Below are positions 34,634 to 46,986 of a stretch of DNA of 64,000 nucleotides, one piece after another; position 1 is the first letter of the stretch, and the number at the start of each line of letters is the position of its first letter. This DNA comes from Margaritispora aquatica (lineage: Eukaryota; Ascomycota; Leotiomycetes; Helotiales; Discinellaceae). A program made the position numbers and the translations under genes. The notes under the pieces were generated by a model, which searched no databases, was not told the DNA's origin, and saw only the letters and a program-made list of their open reading frames with translations. Location of the stretch: positions 1,426,001 through 1,490,000 of the forward strand of contig VJWN01000003.1 of assembly GCA_007644065.1 (NCBI GenBank), given 5' to 3'.

Positions 34634-35444
34634 CTAAATAGTAATCGTCGGAATGGCGTCAAAGGGTACTATTGTGGTTCTGATGGCCGTCTCTTGAGTG
34701 GCTTGAAAAACTGTTGTTGTAAATACGGTAACTTCTTGAATGAGAGTCATAGTAGTTGTCGTCGAAACGTAGGATACCAGTATTGACGCTGTGACAAGTA
34801 CACTCTCGGTGATCGAAACAATCGATGGAGTGATCGAAAGACAGCGACATGCTGCGGAGATAGCGGATGCAGACTCCATAGCTTGTAGTTTTGTGAGGCA
34901 GGCAAGTGTGCTTGGGAGTGGCTTGGAAGGCTTTACGCGTCTTTTTCGTTCGGGAATAGTTGTTGGACCAGCTTGTGCTGTGATTGTAGTAGTACCTGTA
35001 GAAGTGTTAAGAATAACCAAGTGTATACTCAGAGAAACAAGAGTTGCAAAAGCAAGCGATTGAAAGGTGTGTTTTATGACTTACTGAAGCTAGTGATAGT
35101 AGCAGTTTCCGTCGTCAAGGAATAGGACGTGGCAAGAATTGTTGATGTAAGCACATCAGTCTCAACCGAAGCAAGAGTCGGGACAGTAACACTTCTAATT
35201 CACATTAACACTGGCAAGATACACCAAGGTTATCATAAACATACATGGCGATAGGAACAGTAATGGTGATAGTTTGTTCTGCCATATTCATGAACGAACT
35301 ACAATATGAAGACGCCAGCTGAGAAGTACTGGTAAAGCATCGCATGAGATTATTGCCATAATTACACTTGGATAGATGGGCATCACGGGCCTCAACTGAA
35401 CAAAGGAACAACGAGACGACAAGGAGAAGAATGGACTTCATCAT
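34634..35444 (-). CDS. Secreted Ser/Thr-rich protein
   Basis: Exons 35444..35245, 35194..35085 and 34995..34634 (223 aa); introns are 50 and 89 bp. The N-terminus is a clear signal peptide (MMKSILLLVVSLFLCSVEA). It is followed by a Cys-bearing segment (KCNYGNNLMRCFTSTSQLASSYCSSF), Thr/Val/Ile-rich strings (LTTETATITSFSSTTTITA), and a Cys-x-Cys helix (SAISAACRCLSI). This layout is common among fungal cell-wall or secreted glycoproteins. I do not recognise a named family. The stop is a TAG, after which the same frame stays open for another 145 codons (to 34196), ending in a hydrophobic segment. Confidence 0.7.
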
Positions 35445-36137
35445 GAGTTATGAGCTTGAAGTATGAAGGCAGTGAATAAGACAAACGACTGAGAAAAAAA
35501 AAGGGAGAGGCGTGCGACATTATGTTCTAAGCAAAAAGAAATCTATGAGCAGGAGCAATTGAAACGCGCAGCAAGCCATGTGAAGCTCGTACACTTCTAG
35601 TGGTATTAAACAACAAGATTTGTAGACCTCTATCAAGCCTTTAAGGCTTTTCCTGATCCCCAAATGAATGATGAGAGACATAAGTGTAGATGTGGTAGAA
35701 GATATTGACTGCCAAGAGGCGGCAACCACCTGAAGCGAGACATTGATCACGTGATATTACATTACCTCCGAATTTGATCTTCTTGATAGAGGGACTGGGT
35801 CATTGAGTCTTTCTGGTGCATACGTAGATTCACTTCGACTGCTGATGAGCGAATAATAATATACTTGGAAAATTTGAGTGTGAAATGAGGGAGAGTCTGA
35901 AAGTGAAGCCGTTGAAATCCTGAAACAGAGGGAAAGGCGGTGTCGCCAGCAACATCAAAGACGGCAGGGATCTGTCCAACCCCACCAGCGCGCCAACCAA
36001 AGAGCCTCGAACATCATCTCTATCTCCACGTCACAACCAGCAAACAACACAGAATTCCTCTTTGAAATCAATATTGGAAGCGAAACTGAAAATCAAACCA
36101 ACCTCCATATACAATAATAGCGACTGACAACGCAACC
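35445..36137. other. Divergent intergenic, about 690 bp
   Basis: Promoter region shared by the secreted protein (-) and RDI1 (+). No site was assigned. Confidence 0.5.
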
Positions 36138-37332
36138 ATGGCCTCCTCAACAAGCCACGACCAGGATCTCCTGCCAGAGACGACGGAGGGCTTCAAGGTG
36201 GGAGAGAAGAAGACTATCGATGAGTACCACCAGCTTGGTATGTTGTTTATCTTTTCTGCGAGTCGTTGAAGAATCTCCACTTGGAGAGCTTTCTGCTTTA
36301 CTTAGCTACAATTTCTGTTTGATTTCGTGTCTATCATGTTGGAGAGGAGTGTTGGACGAGTAAGCCATCGCGGGGTTGACATCACACGTGATGACCCCGC
36401 CAGCTCTTGAGGGCTCGTCCTCGAGGTGCTTTGCATACTACAAGGCTGGTAAATACAAGTGTAACGAATAGCGGGGTGATGATAAGTTGCCATTTCAAGA
36501 CAAGCTATATCTGTTCAGATTGCGGATCTGGACATCGACATGGATGGCCTGTTTGGAGTTATGGACATAGCTTGAGCTGCCCCTCATAAGCTTTAGAGCT
36601 CCTATATAGCTCTGAGTAGAGCTTGAAAATTCTACTTAGGAACAAGCTAGATAGTTAAAAACTGGATACAATCCACCAAAAAGATTTCCTGCTCGCATCA
36701 GAGTCTGAGGCTATTGTTTCACTCTCTATATCTTTAACACAAGGTAGCTAACAAAACTCCACAGACGCCGATGATGAAGCCATGCAGCGCTACAAGCAAT
36801 CCCTCGGTATTGGCGGCGCAGGCAAAGATCTCTCAGACCCCAACGACCCCCGCCACTGCATCATTCTCTCCCTAACCATGGACTCTGATGGCCGTCCCCC
36901 TGTGACCATCGACCTCTCATCCAAGGGTGCCGAAGCCACGTTGAAGGACAAGCCATTCAAGATCAAGGAGGGTGTGAAGTTCAGCATGACAGCCAAGTTC
37001 AAGGTGCAGCATGAGATCCTCAGTGGATTGCATTACGTGCAGATTGTGAAGCGCAAGGGTATCAGAGTCAGCAAGGACCAGGAGATGATTGTGAGTTGTC
37101 TTAGATACTGAGACGAGACGAGGAATGAGGGTGGAGGGGCTAACGGAGGCAGGGCTCGTATGCACCAAACACCGACAAGACTCCCGTTTACACCAAGCGC
37201 TTTCAAGAGGAAGATGCTCCCTCCGGTATGCTAGCCCGTGGTCACTACACTGCTGTTTCGACCTTCATCGATGACGACAAGAAGCGCCATCTCGAGTTTG
37301 AGTGGGCTTTCGACATTGCCAAAGAGTGGTGA
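36138..37332 (+). CDS. RDI1: Rho GDP-dissociation inhibitor
   Basis: Exons 36138..36237, 36765..37090 and 37153..37332 (201 aa). The N-terminal regulatory arm (EKKTIDEYHQLDADDEAMQRYKQSLG) is followed by the immunoglobulin-like lipid-binding domain: GAGKDLSDPNDPRHCIILSL, FKIKEGVKFSMTAKFKVQHE, GLHYVQIVKRKGIRV, GSYAPNTDKTPVYTKRF and HYTAVSTFIDDDKKRHLEF, ending FDIAKEW. It holds prenylated Rho/Cdc42 GTPases in the cytosol. The first intron is 527 bp, ten times the local norm, and contains a palindrome around ATCACACGTGAT (a CACGTG box); the second is 62 bp. Confidence 0.93.
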
Positions 37333-37766
37333 TCTGTCTCACCAACCCGGGGAGGTTAAGAATCACAACACTCGTTTAGCACCTACGTTGCGATGAAATT
37401 TGACATTTGGCTTCTAAGCCGGCGAGCGAACGCTGATAACCTAAGGGAAAATGGAAGTTGTATTGATCGCATGGCATAAAAAGCGTTTGATACTACAGCA
37501 GCACGGTAGCAAAACTCTAGAGATCATGGTCAATTGCGTTGGACTTGGAACGTTTGCAGATCGCGTGAGGGAATAAGCATTACAGGTGCAGAGTTCGCAC
37601 ATTATGACTTTCATATATTCATCTACTGGAATCTTGGCACCTTTGACATTGTGCCTTGTCAAATAAAACTCTTGCTCTCTTGGGAATCGCTCCTTCGTTT
37701 ACTTCGTACATCTTCAAATATTTGCCCTTAGTGTGTGGCTGTAGTTCAGCACTCCTTTATATGCAT
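37333..37766. other. Convergent intergenic, 434 bp
   Basis: 3' flanks of RDI1 (+) and PPG1 (-). Nothing else was recognised. Confidence 0.6.
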
Positions 37767-38888
37767 TTACAAAAAGTAATCTGGTATTGCGCTACCATCT
37801 GCAATCTTTTCTCCTGGCGCATCAGGCTTATGCTGATCGTTCTCTGGTGCTGCGGCAAAGACATTGAAGAATCTCTCTCCAGTGTCACTGACCTCAAGCA
37901 CACTTGCCATATTTCCACACCTGTAGCAGTAATTCGGCGCGGACCAGACGGTGCTCAACCGATCGTCGTACAGAACTTGGTATCCTTCCTGACATAGTTG
38001 ATGCGCGCGTAAGATGTGTGACATATTGTTGACTTCGAGGAACTTCTTGACAACTTGCGCGCCAAAGGTGTAACCAGCACCGCGAGGTGAAAGGGAAAAT
38101 TCGTCTCGGTCGGGATCGGGGTCAGACCAGACTAGATCTGCCATTGGTCCTTCATGTGGGATTTCTCGGAACCGATCGATGATTTTAATTTGGTCAATGG
38201 AGTGAATTGAAGGTGAAAGACCTAAGCGGTGATATGTCAGCTTCGTCGTAAGGAAAACGAGTGGCGGATTTACCTCCGTGAACGCAGAAAATCTGGTCAT
38301 TGATGACAACACTCAAGGTGAGAAAGTCAAACATGTCCGTGAAGTAGTGCCATACGTTTGCGTTTCCATATTTCCTTGAACACTCGGTGTAGAAGCCGTA
38401 TGATTGTGTTACTCCTCTCGATTCGTGATTTCCGCGAATCAAAGTTACTCGGTGGGGGTAACGTAATTTCAAACAAACAAGTAAGGAGATCGTTTCCACG
38501 CTGAACATGCCTCTATCAACATAGTCGCCTGTTTCAAGTTAAAATCTTGTAGGCATCTTTAGTATGAGAAGCCCATACCGAGGAACAAGTAGTTTGTATC
38601 TGGACAGAAGCCTCCAATTTTAAATATCTCGATAAGGTCGAAGAATTGACCATGTATATCACCGACCACAGTGACGGGGGCTCGCACATGCACGACGTTG
38701 CTCTCTTGCATCAACAATTCCTTCGTTTTGGCGCATATTGCTTCGATGACAGACTCGGCCAGGAGATTCTTTTTGTATAAGCTTTCGATACACTGGTCAA
38801 GGTCGACAGAGGCTAGCAGAGCTGTGTGTTAGAACTTCGCAGATCACTTGAAGCTATCAACTAGTAACTTACAAGGCAGACCAGGCAT
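37767..38888 (-). CDS. PPG1: PP2A-like Ser/Thr phosphatase Ppg1
   Basis: Exons 38888..38873, 38812..38579, 38528..38274 and 38221..37767 (319 aa); the first exon is 16 nt. All metal-binding PPP motifs are present: GDIHGQ, GDYVDRG, RGNHESR, the HGG of FCVHGGLSPSI, and [12 protein letters not shown]. The protein ends in DYFL, the PP2A-type tail that is carboxymethylated. The choice of Ppg1 over PP2A, PP4 and Sit4 rests on blocks such as [44 protein letters not shown] and [10 protein letters not shown], which match what I know of yeast Ppg1. Ppg1 is linked to glycogen metabolism and to the Far complex. Confidence 0.88.
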
Positions 38889-39706
38889 GTTGTAGATTTA
38901 GAAGAATTATGGGATCAGGGTCCGCCACGGAGTTCTGGAGAAGGGGGTTGAGGCGTGCACCAGCAGTAATCTTCAGAAAAATGTCTCGGCGCAGCAACAT
39001 GGTCGCTTAAGTAATTGACAGTATCTAAATCATGCTCCTTTCTTCGTCTCCAAGGTTGTTGTCAAGACACAGGCACCAAGTGGTGGTGAATTCCAAGCCA
39101 GTTCTTTTGATATCTAAGGCAATGTTGGTATTTCGTCTTTGGCCAATTGCACCTGATGTTTTGGTTACCGTAGTTAGAGGCTATCGGCGATAGGTTTTTC
39201 CATTGCCGACCTGGAAACTTGTCGCTTCTTGGGATGCTTCTGCTTCTGCTTCTGAGATTCACATCGCCGTTCACTCTTCACTTTCATATTCTCTCATTCA
39301 AATAATGTTCAACTTAAAACCTTAATCTTGTCATCATTGGAATTGCTCAGAGGCTTCTACTTTCCACAATAACAAGCTATCGCGATCTTGCAGAACCCTG
39401 CAACTGATCTCACATATCTTTGTTGCTCTGCGACTGGGATAATCACAGAAAGCAGGTCGGATACCTACATGGTGAATACGTTTCACTGCATCATCTTGAC
39501 TTTGTTTCTTCGACTGCTAGCTGCCTGCTTTATTCTCTCTCATTCTTCTACTATTCACTGCTCAAGAACACAAAACCTTTCTGTTTTCGATCTTGGGGAA
39601 GAGCAAAGTCGCGCCTCAACTACTCCGCTTACTCTCGCGATCCTCCTGACTCCACTTCGCATACCGATATCACTCAAATGCCTTCAAAGGAGTCCAACAG
39701 TCGATA
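38889..39706. promoter_or_regulatory. Divergent region PPG1 / zinc-knuckle gene, with uORF
   Basis: 818 bp between start codons. At 39678-39707 there is a 9-codon upstream ORF (MPSKESNSR) whose stop TAA overlaps the main start in the sequence TAATG, so the two share the base at 39707. Confidence 0.6.
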
Positions 39707-42700
39707 ATGTCAGCAGCAACATGGTCCCAAGGCGTTCAGCCTGTGGTACAAACACGCGGTACAAACCCCCTGCCAGTATGCTTCAATTGTGGCATCAAGG
39801 GTCACTTTGTTGTTGATTGTCCAGCTTCACAACGACCAGCTCTTACGTAAGTTCCACTCTGTCATATTATCTTCTTGCTCTATTGGTGTGCTTCTTCTGT
39901 CTTTGAGTATCGGAGTTTCTTAGTTTCGCCTGGACTCAGTAGTCTTGCGCTACACGTGATTCAAAGTTAGGTTCTTGAAATCTATGTGTGCCGAAGCACA
40001 CATACTTAGGACTGCAATACTTTACACTCCCTCCAGCATCTCTCTCACTGTTATACATATCTTCAATATGTCGAAGGCTCGAGTTAATCATAACAGGGCC
40101 TATCCACAACCGGCACAGGGATATCAACAACACCCAACCCAACAAACGTCATGGCCAGTACAACCTGCTCAACCTCAAAATCAATTCCAATCATTTGCTC
40201 CAGTGCAGCAATATCCGCAACAGCCCCCAATACCGCAATTCAATTACAATCAGCCCCAACCGCCATATCATCCTACATCATCAACTCCACAGTATGGACA
40301 TCCTCCAATACCAAATCCACAGTATCCTGCCCAACCAGCTCCCCCTCAGTTTGGCAATCAAGGTTATCCAACTTCCCAACAACACTTCAGACCTCCATCG
40401 ACAACACCATACCAACAACCATCCAATGGCTATGCCCAGGGTCCAAACTCTGGTAGTAGCTTCCAATTTCAGCAAACAATGCCCTCTGCCTCTTCTCAAT
40501 ATCAAAACTCTCAATGGAATGGGTCTGTAGCTCCTCATCGACAAAGTTTCTCTCAGCAGCAAAATGGGTTTGCATACCGAAAAGGACAATCAAATCCTCC
40601 AACTCAGCAATCCCAACGACATTCCTCTTATCCGTCCTTGAACCAGAACCAGTCAATAGCAGGACCAAAAATTGTCGAGCAGCGACGTTCAATAACTTCC
40701 ACAATATCTTCAGCTCGAAATACTGTCTCTGAAGCTGCTGTAATTAAAGTTGAGCCTGGTATTTCTCGTCTTATAGACAGTGCACCCCTGACAGATGATT
40801 CGAACTTAGTCGTTGTACCTGTGAGTAATAATATGGAGACTAAAGTATTAAATCCGCCGCGTAAGGCCTCCCTGCAAGCAAAAGAGTTGCCAAAGGAGCA
40901 ATCAGAGAACCAGTCAGAGAACCAGTCAGACGAGAAGGCAGATGAAAAGCCTGAGGAGGGTGAGGTGGGGCCTGAAGAAGAAGCAGAGGAAGCTTTCCAA
41001 TGGGACTTTAAACATGCTTTTGTTGAGGTTTTACCCAAAGAGACCGTAGCACTTGCACAACCGCTATCCGCTAGCTTCAAATCTACTCCGGTACCTCTTC
41101 TCCTGGTTTGGTCAACCAAAATACCATGGATTTCGAGATATGCTCGTAGCGACAATCTTGCTGAATACGTTCGCACCATCAGAAGTTCTCCCCAGTGGTC
41201 TTATCTGCAAGAAGATCCCGCCTTTGCAGAGGGAAGTCTCGAGGGAGAACTTATCCCTTTTGATGACGTTCCAGCATGGATGGAAGCCCGTCACCAAGGA
41301 ATGTCTATGGAAGAGTCCGAAGCTGATTGGGAAAATCCAAAAAAGCGTTCCAGGGATGAATCCGAGGAACAAGAATCATTATTAGAAGCTCGAGATGGAG
41401 AAAATGATGACGTCCACTTATTCGATGAAACTGAACCTCAATTAAAGCGTCAAAGGCAAGAGGAAACACAAGCATTAGAAGATGAAATTATGGAGGAAGC
41501 ACGAAGTGTTGGTACTCCCGGCACCATGATTGTTATTGAAAATCCTCGTGGAGGAACACCACATCTTGCAATGCGCAGTGACGACTCCTGGGCTCCTGAG
41601 CCTGGAGAACGCGCTACCTCTCCACCTGATCCTACTGAGGCACTTCTTGCTTCTTTGGGAGTTTCTGGTGAAGCTAAGCCTGTGAAACAAAACGACTTTC
41701 CGCCTCACGTAGGTGGTGGAGAGGACAATGCTTCCCATCGAGCCTCTCAAACACCGGCCACAAGCCAACCAAGCACTACCTTTCAACCTGCAAATATGCA
41801 GTCGAATCATGGTCCACCTGAAAACCAAGGCTATCCCATGACAAATGGTACGCCGTCTAACCAGTCAGGATTTGTGGCCAATGGTCAACCAACGAACAGT
41901 GTTCATACAAATGGACATCAGATGAGTGGTCCTCAGGTCAATAGCTCTCAGCTGAACGCTTATCCCGTGGGCGGTCCTATGAATGGTTCCCATATGAGTG
42001 GCCCGCCTGTGAATAATCCTCAAATGAACAACGGATATCCAGCGCCAAACATGCCACAATCTCAGTATGCACCAGCTGTGAATATGGGGCACCCCGGTGG
42101 TCACCCAGTGCAACAATCATACCACAATGGACCGCCTATAAATGGACCCTATCCCTCAGATCAACAATACAATGGGTCATACCCTGTAGGACCTCCTATG
42201 CAGGCTCCATATCAGCAACCAAGCTACGGTCCTCCAGTCAATACTCCATATCAAAATGGCCCACCTAACAACTATCCGCAAGGACCTCCGCAAGTCTTTC
42301 CCCAGTATGGACAACCTCAAATTCAAGCATACGGCAATGCTCCTCAACCGAATGGTCCTCAGGGCTACACTCAATATGGTCCGTCTACATCTTATGCTAA
42401 TGGGCCGCCTCAGAATGCTCAATATCCACCACCACAGTACGGTCCACCAGTCAACCAGCAATATGCAAATGGACCAGCACCAAATTATCAATCAGGACCT
42501 CAGTACGGACCAGCTCAAAATCAGCCATTCAACAATGGTCAGCAAATGGCCAGCACTTATGGCCCAAACATGCAAACTAGCCCTACTCAATATGGACCAC
42601 CACAAGTTCAGCAGCAGTATCCTGTCCACGGTTATCAGGAACAGCCCTATGCAAACGGCCCAGCACAACAATACGGAAATGGGCCCCAAGGGAACTTTCA

Positions 42701-43283
42701 GAATTCTGCGGGTCCGCCTGCTCAGATGCCTGTCAATTATGGCTTAAACAGCAATGCGCCAGTCCGCCAAGATTCTGGATATGGAAGTGCAAGAGAGCCG
42801 TATAGCAACGGCTATGGGCCTAGCGGATTCGATGCCCAAAATGGAGCTCAGAATCAGCAAGGTCGTGATGGATTCGACCAATCTCAGAATGGATTCCATG
42901 ACCAAAATGGTCCTCAGCAGGGTCAAAACCAATTTGCATCTGGGCCATCTCCAAACGATGTCAAATCCGAATTGCCCATGAACCAGGTACAGCAACAACC
43001 AGAGCAAACACCCGAGAATAAGATGAATGGAACTTCTGGACCATTGATAGAGACAACTAAAGAAGTCAAGAAGAAGAGAACCAAAAATGGTTCGCAGGAT
43101 TCGACTTTGTCAGATCTCGAGAAGGAGTTGCTAGGAGAGTTAGACCCTGCTCCAACACGAAGAAATCCAGCAAGAAAGGTTGCTACCAAGAAGCCACAGC
43201 CGGTTGTTGAGGCAGCTTACAGGTACGCATAGTTTTTTGTCTATAATGATACCCGACTGACATTTCATAGCCGTCGATGGTAA
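39707..43283 (+). CDS. Zinc-knuckle protein with prion-like low-complexity repeats
   Basis: Exons 39707..39846, 40097..43222 and 43271..43283 (1092 aa). Exon 1 encodes a CCHC zinc knuckle, CFNCGIKGHFVVDC, which binds single-stranded RNA or DNA in other proteins. The 250-bp intron 1 ends at CATAACAG. The 13-nt last exon changes the tail to AYSRRW; reading through the donor would end it at YRYA. The N-terminal part is Gln/Pro/Tyr/Asn-rich. The middle has an acidic region and a folded-looking block (FKSTPVPLLLVWSTKIPWISRY). From about nt 41760 to 42930 are many imperfect NGPP / QYGPP / NQM repeats. Near the end is a lysine-rich patch. I infer an RNA-associated granule-type protein; no named family was recognised. 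Confidence 0.78.
41820..42930 (+). repeat. Imperfect coding repeats (Asn-Gly-Pro-Pro / Gln-Tyr-Gly-Pro)
   Basis: Short, degenerate tandem motifs in the zinc-knuckle protein give a Gln, Asn, Gly, Pro and Tyr-rich low-complexity domain of about 370 residues. Confidence 0.7.
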
Positions 43284-44110
43284 GAAACCATGATGCTTTC
43301 TGCTCCGCTTTGACATAGTAAAGGCCATCGCCTTCATTGTCGTCGACGAGGACGAACTAGGATCTACCGCAGTATAGTGTTGCAGTTGAGCCTCTTTGGA
43401 ACCTCTACAAAGCCTTCAAGTCGTTGGTTGGTGTTGTTGATGGTTACCAGCTGTTTTGGTCTTTCTGATGTATGAACATTTTGCATTTATGTGCGTCATG
43501 GATGGCGTCAACCACAAGTCTTGCACTTTTCCACGCTGCAAAGGACCTTTTGCCTTTGTCCCACTTTCATAATCTCTCTGTACACGTACTCGATTCTTGC
43601 ATTTTTCGGTTCTGGCGTATGGGGTTGGCTAGAGGGCGTGCACACACTGGACTAGAATTCACGTCTAGTTGGTCCTGTGTCATCGTCGGGATAAAGACAT
43701 GGTTCTGGTGACATCCAGCAGCAATCAAGTTACATTCATGCTTGGGTCTGGGATTTGAATTCTATCAGAATACAACCTTTATTAAATCAATTTGTTGTGT
43801 TCTTTTGTAGATGTAATTTTAAAGGGGGGAAATTGTGAAACTTAGTAATGAGCCAGGCTCAATGCAACCATCATATCTCGAGCTCAAGACTATTAGTCAA
43901 GTCAAACGCTTTGTTTGTATCATTGAATTTATGTGAAATTTGGTGTGAATTTCTGGATTCAGTCGTAATGTGTGTTGTTTGTGACCTTCTATGCTATCTG
44001 CTAAATGATCTTATGCTCGCTCCTTTTTTCCTTTACTGATGCCTCCTAGTGTGGGGTTCATCCATGCATGTGTTCGAGAGCTGCCAAGTTGACAGCTTTT
44101 CAAGACTATT
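43284..44110. other. Convergent intergenic, about 830 bp
   Basis: 3' flanks of the zinc-knuckle gene (+) and APL6 (-). No gene was seen. Confidence 0.55.
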
Positions 44111-46701
44111 TCATTTAACCAAACGATCATTCTCTTGATCATCGTCGCTATCCTCCTCCTCCTCCTCCTCGCCGCTCTCACTGGACTCCTCCTCGCTCTC
44201 CTCCTCAGCATCTTCATCATCGGTCTCTTCCTCCTCACTCGCCTCTTCCTCGGCCAACCAATCATCAAGCGTCTTTTCCTTTGATAGAGGACCAGAATTA
44301 ACTCCAGGACTAGTGCCGGAGCCAAATCCATTCATCGACGACGGCGAGGTGCCCATTCTGTTCGAATCACGCATTACGCTATCGAGGCGCTCACTGGCTG
44401 GCACGATACGACTCCCAGTGCTCTCGTATTCGACCTTCGTCAGATCAGCTTCGCGCAACGACGCATCTGGTTCTTTGCCAGCTTTCACCCATTCAGGAAG
44501 CGGTTCGTAGCCTTGTAGACCATGTAAGCCGCTGTCCTCGCCAATGACGAGACTCGCAGACCCCAGAGTAAAGCCCGTGCGACCTTCTGACGGACTGGGT
44601 GTATGGGGGACTGGCTTTGGTGCTAAGAGCATGAGACTTGCTAATTGTGTAGACGATGGTACCCCGAGTAAGGATTTATAGAGCCTCGTGCGATCCCGTA
44701 GATCATATGAGGTGTCATACCGAGCGAGTAGTAAAATGTAGTTCCAGAGCATCACAATAGGATGCTCGGGATCTTGTGGCTCTGGTGAGTATGAGGATTG
44801 TGATGGTCCGTCTATCTCAGCGAATCCTTCATTTCCAATGTGTGAGTAATCATGTGACGGCGAAGTTAGAAGAGCTGGCTTTGCTGGTTCTACTGGTGTG
44901 CGATTAAGATGATGAAGGTAAACTTTCGCCGCCAGCAACACGATTTGCAGCTTTGCAGGCTCAGCTTCATCCGCGAAGCCTTTAGCAAGAATACGGAGAA
45001 CGTCTGCAGCAATGTTGTTCTCGCCATCAATGCCAGAAAACTCGCCTACGAGCCAGATTATAGATGCTCTTGCTCGTGGATTTGTTGCTGTGTCGAGATT
45101 CTTTGCTAGCCGAATGACAGTTTTGGTGTGTGCATCTGGCTCTTGCTGGATTAGATGTCTGATCACTGTCAACGACTCTGCAACCAGGTTCCCATCCAAA
45201 CTTGTGATCTGCTTCAGGAGAAGCTTCAGGCATCGAGCAGATGTCCTAGAATCGCTTTGGGCGCATCGCCCAATAGCTCTGACTGATTCGCGCACAAGAT
45301 CTTTATCAGATCCTTGAGAGAAATGCTCTAGTTCATTCAAGATAAGACTCTTCAGGTAAGCTTCGCAGTGAGGGAATATCAGCGTTAGAAGTTCCAATTT
45401 GAGTTCCCAGACCTGTGGCGGATCTGTAGCGTGTACTAGAAAATGGGAAGCATATTTGACAAATGCATCAGGCCTTGTGAGACACACTGATACAATGTTG
45501 TACAATGCAATGTGCTGAATGTCCTGTGGTCCACGGAGCAGTGCTATTAAAGGTCCAATCGAAGTGCTGATATATTCTTGTGTGCCGACATTGACGTAGC
45601 ATCTAGCCACTGCTACCACAACTGCTGAATTGCGGCTTTGTAGCAATGGCTTGATTGTTTTGAGGAGAAGCTCGAGGTCTGCGTCAAGCACTTGTATCTC
45701 CTCTGCAGTGTCGTCTTCGATCTCTTCCTCTTTTTCATCGCCATAGAAGCCTTTGCTGCCGTTGCTTTTCTTAACCTTCCTCGTCCGCTTGGGAAAACAT
45801 TTCCTGGAATATATGGTCATCAACCTTAGCGTAACCAACTGACTCCACTCATCCATGTCCACTAATTTCTTTACCAGACCCCTATAGTGTTTGTGAATGA
45901 GATCTATCCTGTCGGGACATATTTCCATGAATGCCTTGACCGCCGCACCAGCAACATAATACTGCTTGTCCCCCAATAGAGTGCTTAGATACTCCAGCAA
46001 CTGAGGCATGGTATTTGGATCCAGTTTATAGCATTTGGGTATTGCCAGGGCAGCAGCTTTGCGTACATATGGACTCATGTCCCCTAGTCCTTTTTTGATA
46101 GCGAGAGAGACGATTTGCGAGATTACCGGTACTCGTATGCCAGACATGGTCTTCAGTGCTAGAGCTCGGACTTGAGGATTCGAGTCGGAGAGGGACTTCT
46201 GTATGGTGTTTATTGACAGCAGAGCGAGGTCTGGCTCCGCTTCAGCATGGGAGAGCAGGTAGATATAGACCAGCTTCTTGATCTCGATATTGGGAGAGGC
46301 GACATTCTTGACCACGGAAGAGAAGAAAGTAAGGCATGGTTGCGAGCGGTACATCATCTGTGTATCGCATGTCCAGTCAGCTATACGCACTTCTGCCAAC
46401 TATTCGGAACATTGTCCAGGAGCAATGCTCGTGTGCTCCGGCAAGACATACACCAATGACCCTCCTCAAACCATCTAGCACCTCTCTGTCATTTCGACTG
46501 TCAAGCAGGCGCTTGATCTGCGCTGGAGGCAGTGTTTTGACGGAACTGCGCGAGCTCCTGGCAGACTGGGCGGCATCGAGTGTGAGTTCACGAGCTAGAC
46601 ACCACATTAGTATCTGATTCTTCCTATCCTTGTGTATTGCAAGGAGACTATTGAGACGAACCCGTTTCCAGCAGGCTGGATATCCTAGATATGGGCTCCA
46701 T
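44111..46701 (-). CDS. APL6: AP-3 adaptor complex beta subunit
   Basis: Exons 46701..46662, 46594..46452 and 46357..44111 (809 aa); introns are 67 and 94 bp. The N-terminus is MEPISRISSLLETARELTLDA, and the protein continues with the adaptin trunk of helical repeats: KTLPPAQIKRLLDSRNDREV, SVVKNVASPNIEIKKLVYIY, SINTIQKSLSDSNPQVRALA, SPYVRKAAALAIPKCYKLDP and ARCYVNVGTQEY. The C-terminus is a Ser-rich and then very acidic tail (EEEEEEDSDDD) without a visible ear domain. AP-3 carries cargo from Golgi or endosome to vacuole. It shares a 285-bp divergent promoter with the next gene. Confidence 0.9.
44150..44260 (+). repeat. CTC/TCC-rich tract
   Basis: Triplet-rich sequence that encodes the Glu/Asp tail of AP-3 beta on the minus strand. 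Confidence 0.6.
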
Positions 46702-46986
46702 AGGTGGGAGTGTTGGGGCGCATCGGGGGTTGGAGGAGCTCGATGGTGGGGCTTGAGTTGAAGGTGCAAGTCGGTGATGTTTGATTTGGACTTGCGAGCT
46801 TGCTTGCTTCTTCTTTCTTTCTACGTCACGGAATCTGAACAACAAAAATATGATATGGATTGTTCATAATGATACTCAATATCTACACTGAGACTATTTC
46901 CTTGTCATCATAATACTATATCTTAATTAATATGCTGCACTAATCTAGTCTCCAAAGCTCATCGCAACGACCAAATATACCCCGCC
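46702..46986. promoter_or_regulatory. Divergent promoter APL6 / 46987 gene
   Basis: 285 bp between divergent start codons, AT-rich in the middle (46850-46930). No specific site was assigned. Confidence 0.5.

Noticed and set aside
39975..40096. Continuous reading frame start of the zinc-knuckle protein at 39975
   Set aside because: This part lies inside intron 1. Splicing to the CCHC exon at 39707..39846 gives a sensible N-terminus in frame.
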